In this document: positions 57,559-64,000 of the stretch, in pieces
Layout of the letters: every line of letters starts with the position of its first letter
How positions within the stretch are numbered: the stretch's first letter is position 1
NCBI GenBank assembly: GCA_030737875.1
Contig: CM060922.1
Span: 756,163,603 to 756,227,602, forward strand
DNA from: Allium sativum
Taxonomy: Eukaryota; Streptophyta; Magnoliopsida; Asparagales; Amaryllidaceae
Direction of reading: 5' to 3'
DNA length: 64,000 nt
Translations under genes and position numbers: made by a program
The notes under the pieces: model-generated
Database searches by the model: none
What the model was told of the DNA's origin: nothing
Seen by the model: only the letters and a program-made list of their open reading frames with translations

Positions 57559-58486
57559 CTATTTCTTTGACTTGTCCTTTCTGTGTTTGAACTTGTCATT
57601 TTCTGTCTTCTTCTTTTGTTCTGGACAATCCATTTGCATGTGTCCCTTCTTATGATAGTTAAAGCATTCTACTTTTGATGATGATGGCTTATTTGATCCG
57701 AACTTCTTTCTGTTGTATCGACTAGCTTTTCGTTGCTTTAAGAATTTTTTGAATCCTTTTGCAATGAATGCTAGATCCTCATCTTCGGAATCTAAGACGT
57801 CTTCATCTTTCTCAGCATGAAAAGCTACATTTTTCTTTTCTTTTTGTTCTTTTCGTGCCTGCAAGTTAGCTTCATAGGACATAAGATTTCCTATCAATTC
57901 ATCTGGCTTCATGGTGGAAAGATCATTAGCTTCCTCTATTGCTAATACTTTTCCTTCCCATTCATTAGTCAGTGAATGTAGGACTGTTGAAACTACATCA
58001 AAATCAGAATATTTTTGTCCTAAACCGATAAGAGCATGATGAATGGTTTGAAACCTTGAATACATCTCATTGATTGTTTCATTCGGCTTCATTTTGAAAT
58101 TGACTTTTCAACAAAGCTATTTTTGCTTGTTTAACCTTGTTAGTACCTTCATGAGTGGTTTTTAGCGTTTGCCAAATTTGATATGCAGAGGTACAGATAC
58201 TAACATGGTTATATTCGTTTTGATCTAATGCACAAAACAACATATTTATTGCTTTTGCATTTACAGTAGCTGCGGCTTTCTCAGCAGCTGTCCATTCTGC
58301 ATACTCAGTTGTTGGATTGACTATTTCTTTCTGAGTAGCATTCCAAGCATCATAACTTGTTGATTGCATATAAAAAGCCATACATGTTGCCCAATAGCTA
58401 TAGTTTAGGCCATTAAAGAAAGGAGGTCTTTGTGTTGACTGACCTTCTGTGTTTGTGGTGTTACTAGTGCTTGCGTTATTTGCCAT
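57559..58486 (-). pseudogene. gag: Copia gag, frameshifted and with a degenerate zinc knuckle
   Basis: The first frame (58486-58079, 135 aa) has the Copia gag N-terminus: RPPFFNGLNYSYW, then an Ala-rich helix and LDQNEYNHVS. The second frame (58092-57559, 177 aa) carries the UBN2-type core (MKPNETINEMYSRF, LHSLTNEWE, LIGNLMSYEANLQ). The two overlap in different frames around 58079-58092, so a small indel split them. The CCHC knuckle reads CFNYHKKGHMQMDC: C143, H151 and C156 are present but the second Cys is Tyr146. The frame ends with TAG at 57559-57561, after which the same frame continues. Confidence 0.85.
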
Positions 58487-58533
58487 ATTACTAGAATATA
58501 TCAGATAACTGTGTTACGGTTATGGGATAACCT

Positions 58534-58545
58534 GCTCTGATACCA
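58534..58545 (-). other. Primer binding site for initiator tRNA-Met
   Basis: On the minus strand TGGTATCAGAGC, two bases after the 5' LTR end. Exact match. Confidence 0.93.
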
Positions 58546-58547
58546 AT

Positions 58548-59676
58548 TGAGAGTGTCGATAGACGACTTCAGGCAGGATCAGTAATATGGATATGCGGAA
58601 TATATGATAATACTAAGAAAGATCTCACAGTAGCAATATCACAGATAAGTAAAATAGTAAATGCAGTAAAAATGAAAAAATCACACCAGGGATTTTTATA
58701 CTGGTTCGGAGCACTGTCCTACGTCCAGTCCCAGATCTCTCTCCGGATTTTTACTAATCAACAACCTCGCTTCACCCGGAGGAACAGGTTCACAACACCC
58801 GAGCAGCCGAACGGGATTTCACGCCTCTAACAACACGAGGACTTCAACACTTGCCTGATCACACACAGGACTTCAACAACTCGCCTCTTACAACACCAAG
58901 GACTTCAAACAAGATATAAACTTGTAGTTTGACAATGTGTGTTCTTAACAACACGGATTTGTCAACTCTTGTACAACCTTCCTATAATTTGATCCTCAAA
59001 TATGATTTTGATATTATGAAGATTTGGAAGATGATATCGTTGTTTGAATCTAAAGAATAATATATAGATTCAAGGATTCAAATAACGATATATGAGAATA
59101 GTGAGCTTTTGAATGCTTTTAAAGAGTAAGAATGAAATCAGTACTTAGATAGCAAGAATAGAAAGAATTGTTATCGTTTAAAATGATGATTTCATGATGC
59201 TTTTATAGAGAATGGAGAGATGTAATCATTGGTGAAGAGAAACCATGAAAAGAGATGATTTTTGGCCAAGAGAAAGGATCATAACCATTGATGAAATAGG
59301 GTGTCTATTCGAAAAGATGGCTTCAGTTCGTAGACCAGTCGTCTGGTAAAAAATGACCAGTAGACTGGTGTTTGAATATATGTATGTTATATATACGTGT
59401 GCACGTTCATTGTGCATTCTGCACAGAAACGGTCGACCGCCTATATATGAACCGGTCGACCGGTTTCTGTTAGTATGCACAATGAATGTGCATACATGTA
59501 TAAACATATATATATTCAAACCATATAGGAATATGATTATTTGAGGATAGATTTTAACATATTTAACTACACTCATACTCTAAATAATCAACCTATACCA
59601 TCGAATATCTTCTTTTTGTCGATCTTGAATTTCTCCTTGTCATTGATCAAAACACCTTGAATTCCTTGACTCAACA
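58548..59676 (-). repeat. 5' LTR of the Copia element
   Basis: 1129 bp, TGTTGAG...CACTCTCA on the minus strand. It drives the element. The TATA box is at 59207-59200. The long U3 hairpin and palindromes lie at about 59333-59498. It differs from the 3' LTR at about 18 positions by eye. Confidence 0.92.
59200..59207 (-). promoter_or_regulatory. TATA box of the Copia 5' LTR
   Basis: On the minus strand TATAAAAG in the context CATTCTCTATAAAAGCATC. It is identical in the other LTR at 50203-50196. It is the only good TATA box in the LTR, and the U3 hairpin lies about 190 bp upstream. Confidence 0.6.
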
Positions 59677-59681
59677 CTGGC

Positions 59682-60780
59682 CATTGAAAGCCATAGGCGG
59701 CGGCTGAAATTAGGGTTAGGGTTTTAATTTTTATATTATTTTATTATTAAATTACTGAAAAACGTGTTATAAAGGTGAAAATGCGGTCTGTCTCCGAATT
59801 GGGCTTGCTTACTGTCGATCTTAACGCTTTGAGGCCTTCTGAACGCAATGGGATGGGTCTCGGGGTCCAATTCTGAATTCTGTAGAAATTTAATTTAAAA
59901 TTCCATTAAAAATTAATTAATTAAATATCGACCGTACATATAAATATGTCGGGGCCACATATGACCTCAGAAAATTCAAAAAAAATATTTTTAGCTTTCT
60001 TATGACAATAAAAATCCAACAAAATTATTTTCGTCGAATTCTGAGACTGTTTGAAAAAAGGCTATTTTTAAGGCGTTTAAATTTAATTGAAATAGTCAAA
60101 ACACATTTTCTTTTGCCACGCTCACATATTAATTCAAAAAATTCTGAAAATTGAAACTTAGCAATAATTTGACATTCTGGTTCCAACAAAAGTGGTTTCG
60201 TCGAAAACAGAGGTCGTTTAAAAAATGACTATTTTCAAGGCCAATATATTTAATAATAAAAATACATTTTTAAACAAATAATTTCTGAAACTCAAAATAT
60301 ATAAGTGTTTACTGTTTTTCAAAGCAGAAACGTCATTCCGAACTCAATGGAAGTGGTTTCGAGTCGAAATTCCTTCATATGTGAAAAGTAGCCTTTTGGG
60401 CCATATATATTATATATATAAATTCTACAACGACCTTTCTAAAAATTGAATTGGCCATAACTCTTGATTTCCGCTATGAAATTTCAATTTTTCAGATTCA
60501 TTAGAAAGATATGGTTAAACAGATTTAAATATTTCTGGTTTCACTCAAGTCTGATTTATTTTGAATCCTGTACATTCAGTTAAAGTTTGAAATCAAATTT
60601 TCAAACTACCGTGCCATTTCTAACTCCATTTATATTTAAACTAAATTTATTTGTTCTAACTTCGTTTAAAATAAATTCTAGCCATTATTATTTAAAATAA
60701 ATCATATTATATCCTCAAAATTTATTAAAATTTTCTAAAATAAATTTTTTAAATTAGTTCAGAATTTGCGGGTTATTACA
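59682..60780 (-). mobile_element. LTR C of element H, outer part
   Basis: It continues LTR C after the CTGGC duplication, from CATTGAAAGCCATAGG to the U3 terminus TGTAATAACCCGC at 60780. It contains U3 modules on the minus strand (about 60020-60060, 60180-60225 and 60335-60390) and the telo-box-like sequence at 59708-59730. It is an inverted copy of 21309-21546 plus 33735-34615. Confidence 0.85.
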
Positions 60781-60785
60781 AAACT

Positions 60786-61136
60786 TAACCAGTAGGAAAC
60801 CCTAGTAACGGGGACCCATTTCAGCAGTAAACCACATAGATGTATCATGGTACCCTAAACTAGGCAGGGTGGGGCACGGTTACTGGGCTGATTATAAGTG
60901 GTCAAAACAGTGGCAGGGGGTACGTCAGTGTAGGTTCCGACGGTTTACGGACGTGCACGTACTCCGGAGTGGAAAAAAGAAGGCACTGGGTAACCGTAGT
61001 TATACACCGTGCATCTTGAATTGTGTCAGGTTCTATCATTGGGGCTGATACACCTTATGGTGGGACCAGCACAGGCTATCTACATGCAAGAGAGGGCCGA
61101 TTGACACAGACACAAGGAAAAATTAATATGAGTAAG
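60786..61136 (+). mobile_element. LTR G, middle part
   Basis: It resumes the tandem-array unit of LTR G (TTAACCAGTAGG) after the AAACT duplication and continues through moderately GC-rich non-coding sequence to the hAT insertion (target duplication TGAGTAAG at 61129-61136). No gene. Confidence 0.7.
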
Positions 61137-62700
61137 CAGGGCCGGCCCAAGGGTAGCCAATGCCCTAGACGAACTTTTTTTTTCTTCGATTTTTTTGCCC
61201 CATTTTAAAAAAATTATATGCAAAAAATCAATTCCACTTTTAACCAAAATTTTTGGCATTAATCACAAAATATTGTTCACTGATCACAAAATATTGTTCA
61301 TTGATCACAAAATATTATTCAAGTAGTCATTTCAGTTGCATCTAAAAAAAAAATTAAAATCTAACACGATGTCATAACAAATTAACAAAAACTGACGGAA
61401 TCACTTCTTCCTGCATTCTTCGAAGCAAACTTATCTATTGTCCCTTCATAATTGAGTGTATCCAGATACTCATTTTAATTGAAATGATAGTCTAAATAAA
61501 TTAAAATCTAACATGATATCATAATAAATTAACACAAACTGACGAAATCACTTCTTCCTGCATTCCTCTAAGCAAACCCATCTATTGTCCCTTCATAATT
61601 GAGTGTATCCAGATACTCGCTTTAATTGAAATAATAGTCAATCCATTTAATCACTCTTATGACGTAGTAGAAATACAAAGAAAGTAAAAGCGCGAACTAC
61701 CACTGCCACTATTCTAACAACCAAAAACAATAAACAAACTTGAAGAACCTGTAACTCCCGAAAACCCCTTAAAACCAAAAAACCATGGAAAGCCAAAAAA
61801 AATTCAATTGGTAATGAATTGGTATGATATTGATTCTCTGATTCAAGTTTTTATTTATATATACAGTACTGTATTCAAACAACCAAACAAACAAGAAGAT
61901 ATTCGATAACCAAACCAATATCAGAAGGAATTGAATGCTGGTCTACTTTTGAAGTGTTCTCGCTTGAATGTATTATCCTAAAATGACATTAAATTCTATA
62001 ATAACTCGAAAACAAAAAAGTTGTGTTTCATAATACCACACACTATCATGAACTTGCAGCACTCGGTGCCATTCATCAAATCATGAAAATAGCCTACAAC
62101 ACACCTTAGGAATCTGCAAAGGTTTACTACATTTGTTCCAGATAAAATTATGCATTCTTTTAATTAAATTAAAACTGAACAAATAAAGATCTGCTACCAC
62201 TCCTACCTCTGTCACACTGCAAATTGAAGCCTTCCAGCAAATTGAAATAGGCCAGTCCAACTTTGGGCATAATGAAATTGAAAATTAAAAAATTACGAAA
62301 TTCTTGCAAACTGAAATTACCTAGATCAATTCCAAGCAGCAAGATGCAAAATCAAATTGAAATTGCTGTCAAAAAAAGAGCAGCAGTCGCTGCAGCCCTA
62401 CCAAGCATCAAACTCGCCTCCGTCTCGCTATCCTTTGCAGCCCTACCAACCGTTGAAGTCACTTCCGTCTCGTTGTCCTTTGCCAGAGTCGAAGACTGTC
62501 ACGGTGGAGCGTCGAGCGGTCGAGGTCAGCGACGAAGCCTATCTCGGGGGAGAGTCGAGCGGTCGAGGTCAGCGGCGAAGCCTGTCGCGGTGGAGCGATG
62601 TACTTTGATTAACGACAGAAAATTTTCGGTTTTTGATGCCCCTTACGCGATTGATGCCCTAGACATTTGTCTTGCCTGTCTTGGGCTTGGGCCGGCTCTG
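61137..62700 (+). mobile_element. Non-autonomous hAT-type DNA transposon, 1564 bp
   Basis: Terminal inverted repeats are CAGGGCCGGCCCAAG at the left and, as its complement, CAGAGCCGGCCCAAG at the right, one mismatch in 15. An 8-bp target duplication is TGAGTAAG (61129-61136) at the left and CGAGTAAG (62701-62708) at the right, with one change. The CAGGGCCGGCCC terminus and 8-bp duplication fit hAT elements. TGCCCTAGAC recurs just inside both ends. Inside are a 20-bp repeat in three copies (61260-61319), a tandem duplication with period 147 bp (61354 and 61501) and 43-45-bp duplications at 62392-62480 and 62511-62595. There is no transposase; open frames near 62263-62727 are GC-rich chance frames. 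Confidence 0.8.
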
Positions 62701-62708
62701 CGAGTAAG

Positions 62709-63517
62709 GAGCCGATCGGTAGAGTAGTAAGGGTACATCTAACATGTTCATGGCAATTAGGTAGATTGAGGTGGAATCTTAACGATAGATATACACCTGA
62801 AGGCTACCACAATTGCGGGGATTGGGATCACATTACAATATGATCATTTTATATAGATTACTAGTTGAGACACTAGTTAGGTGGTGCAGAGATATAAAAA
62901 TCAGAATAACAAGGTAGTAGCGAAGCGGAGAAAGAGTAGAAGCGCATTCAGTTTATCTTGCCTTATCATATCTACATTAATCGTATGTTATCTTGTTATC
63001 CTTGTTCTCACGGTATTGTCTTATATTCAGTTTATTCATTTCATGATGCTTTTGCATGTTTATATGTTGAAAGTCACTGGACTTACCAGACTTATGTCTG
63101 ACCTGCTTTTGTTTCGCCTCTTTTCTTCCGTTCCCCCCTAGGTTCACAGGGAGGAAATGTTACCACTTAGCTCAGTTTTCTTTCCAAGCTTGAAGATAGT
63201 GGATGAATTGCTTTGGACTCTTTCTTCCACTGCTATGGCTGGTTCATGCTTTATTGGGGAATATCATTGTTATTTTTATGCTTCTTTTATATTTGGAAGT
63301 TTTTAAATCAAGACAGAAGTTCTATGTTTTACTTTTAAGAATGATTGAGACAACTATTGTAAAATCTTGAGTGAACCACATTGTTTATAAAATGACTTTA
63401 TTTTCCGCTGCTTTATTTGTCTGTCTTGTAATTTATCTGCATTTTTTTACCTAAAATGCTCCGCCGAAGTTAAGGCATTCCCTTTGTGAGTGACCTTAAC
63501 GGAGGTGGGGTGTTTCA
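62709..63517 (+). mobile_element. LTR G, 3' part
   Basis: Continues LTR G to its end GGGGTGTTTCA. It has a Thr/Tyr-codon-like T-rich stretch, then CCCCTAGGTTCACAGGGAGG near 63136-63155, a sequence often seen near the 3' end of plant Gypsy LTRs. There is also a direct echo GCCGAAGTTAAGGC...GACCTTAACGGAGG (about 63463-63506) that forms a short inverted repeat (GTTAAGG/CCTTAAC). No gene. Confidence 0.7.
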
Positions 63518-63522
63518 ACTTC

Positions 63523-64000
63523 ACTCCAAAGTTATTAAATGTAAACGCACGTACATGTTACCCTTTCTTTTCTATGTCTATCCTAAGAAAATCGTATATA
63601 GAGAAACCATGCGTAAAAAGGGCTCATGTGTAGCAAAAGTCTTAAGCTATTATAAAAATAAAAGATTACAATTACTTCAGAGTGGTAAAACAATTTTTGT
63701 TAAACCACTCGATCCTATAAACATTTAGGTACCAGGGATAGGCTAAGGAACAAATGTGTGTAAAAGATAAAAATTCAAATTATTCCATTTTATTGAATTG
63801 TCTAAAGTTCCTTAGCCATAGATCAGAGTTGGAGATTTATTGGATCACATCGATTATGGTAAGTTAGATATGATCTCTAAACTTGTATTTTTATTTCAAT
63901 TCCTTTTTTAGTTTATTTTCCTTTTTAGTTTTTATTTCTTTTATTTTCTTTATTTTTTAGTCGGCTGTTTTTGAAATCGTTCGTTATTGATTGTAGAATT
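63523..64000 (+). mobile_element. Giant LTR 'E', continuation to the window edge
   Basis: This follows the right ACTTC duplication of solo LTR G, so it must be the continuation of the sequence ending at 18302. It is AT-rich. I see no gene, repeat or promoter motif that I can assign. The open frame 63486-63728 crosses the LTR G boundary and is therefore a chance frame. Confidence 0.5.

Larger units (their letters stand above)
49514..59676 (-). mobile_element. SIRE-type Ty1/Copia retrotransposon, 10.2 kb, target duplication CTGGC
   Basis: It is flanked by CTGGC (49509-49513 and 59677-59681), and the flanks rejoin exactly as in LTR B (GTTTCTGGCCATTG). Minus-strand order: 5' LTR (59676-58548), primer site, gag (58486-57559), coiled-coil segment (57549-56728), protease-integrase-RT-RNase H (56678-53634), accessory frame (53345-52857), palindrome cluster (52719-52421), envelope-like frame (52283-50940), polypurine tract, 3' LTR (50676-49514). 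Integrase before RT marks Copia. The large gag, extra 3' frames and GGGGGAGAA tract fit the SIRE/Maximus lineage. The LTRs differ at roughly 18 sites by eye (about 1.6%) plus a 29-bp repeat-unit difference. Every frame is broken at least once, so it is non-autonomous now. Confidence 0.93.
21309..60780. mobile_element. Element 'H': LTR-retrotransposon derivative with inverted terminal LTRs, target duplication AAACT
   Basis: The left end reads TGTAATAACCTGCAAATTC (+). The right end is the reverse complement of the same LTR start (...GCGGGTTATTACA). AAACT flanks it on both sides (21304-21308 and 60781-60785), and the flanks rejoin into one 91-bp repeat unit of LTR G. From the left it is LTR A in plus orientation (21309-21546 and 33735-40065), a junction, LTR B in minus orientation (40066-44737), a 442-bp internal domain (44738-45179) and LTR C in minus orientation (45180-49513 and 59682-60780). 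Nested in it are the LARD (21547-33729) and the Copia element (49514-59676). Without these it is about 17.1 kb. B, the internal domain and C form a normal minus-strand LTR element. A is joined tail-to-tail to B, so both outer ends are U3 ends. It encodes nothing recognisable. Confidence 0.8.
18303..63517 (+). mobile_element. Solo LTR 'G' (4.2 kb without insertions), discontinuous, target duplication ACTTC
   Basis: It begins TGTAACACCC at 18303 and ends GGGGTGTTTCA at 63517, flanked by a perfect ACTTC duplication (18298-18302 and 63518-63522). Its own sequence is 18303-21308, 60786-61136 and 62709-63517. The rest is insertion H (21309-60780) and a hAT element (61137-62700). Removing both leaves about 4.17 kb with no internal domain, so it is a solo LTR. 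It contains SalI-type palindromes, a TATA box, several tandem arrays and, near the end, a segment with CCCCCCTAGGTTCACAGGGAGG-like sequence (about 63135-63160), which is typical of plant Gypsy LTR 3' ends. Confidence 0.85.

Noticed and set aside
21309..60780. A large MULE or foldback DNA transposon with long terminal inverted repeats
   Set aside because: The termini are TG...CA LTR starts of a family that also exists as a normal solo LTR (3332-10512). The target duplication is 5 bp, and a polypurine tract and tRNA primer site lie inside. A retroelement origin explains all of this.
62263..62727. 154-aa plus-strand frame with an Arg/Ser/Val-rich end
   Set aside because: It spans the right terminus of the hAT element and tandem duplications inside it. 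It has no transposase motif and is a GC-rich chance frame.
63486..63728. 80-aa plus-strand frame at the right edge
   Set aside because: It crosses the exact boundary of solo LTR G at 63517, so it did not exist before that insertion.

Overview
This is a stretch of a large, repeat-rich plant nuclear genome, most likely a eudicot. The evidence is plant-type Ty1/Copia (SIRE lineage) and Ty3/Gypsy-like LTR elements primed by initiator tRNA-Met, plant LTR termini of the TGTAAC...GTTACA type, a non-autonomous hAT element, and a nuclear copy of plastid DNA (rpl2, trnH and psbH fragments). I find no host protein-coding gene, no intact tRNA or rRNA and no CRISPR array. Nearly every base falls in nested transposable elements, and most open frames are chance frames in AT-rich or tandemly repeated DNA.

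Layout, left to right. 1-2350: 3' part of a decayed SIRE-type Copia element on the minus strand. 2351-16008: a giant LTR ('D', about 5.45 kb without insertions) cut by a 7.2-kb solo LTR (3332-10512, target duplication TCCAC) and by a 1-kb plastid insertion (14035-15055). 16009-17361: the leader and internal remnant of D. 17362-18302 and 63523-64000: another giant LTR ('E'). Inside E is a 4.2-kb solo LTR ('G', 18303-63517, target duplication ACTTC). G holds a hAT element (61137-62700) and a 39.5-kb insertion ('H', 21309-60780, target duplication AAACT).

H is the oddest object. It is bounded at both ends by the same U3 end of one LTR family, in inverted orientation, yet has a normal 5-bp target duplication and an intact pre-insertion site. 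Reading from the left it is LTR A (+), a tail-to-tail junction, LTR B (-), a 442-bp internal domain, then LTR C (-). LTR A carries a very young LARD-type element (21547-33729, two 5.37-kb LTRs around a 1.4-kb non-coding core, target duplication TGAGT). LTR C carries a 10.2-kb SIRE-type Copia element on the minus strand (49514-59676, target duplication CTGGC). The Copia element has gag, pol, an accessory frame and an envelope-like frame, all broken.

Functionally this is a set of parasitic elements. The giant-LTR families D, E, LARD, H and the solo LTR are related and encode nothing convincing. They share non-coding structure: a run of U3 modules, a dense array of small hairpins whose stems covary (H family), two positionally conserved hairpins in the 3' half, a primer site for tRNA-iMet and a repeated leader motif after it. 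They presumably depend on proteins from autonomous relatives outside this window. The best candidates for something undescribed are the covarying hairpin array, the two conserved structural hairpins and the inverted-LTR insertion H.
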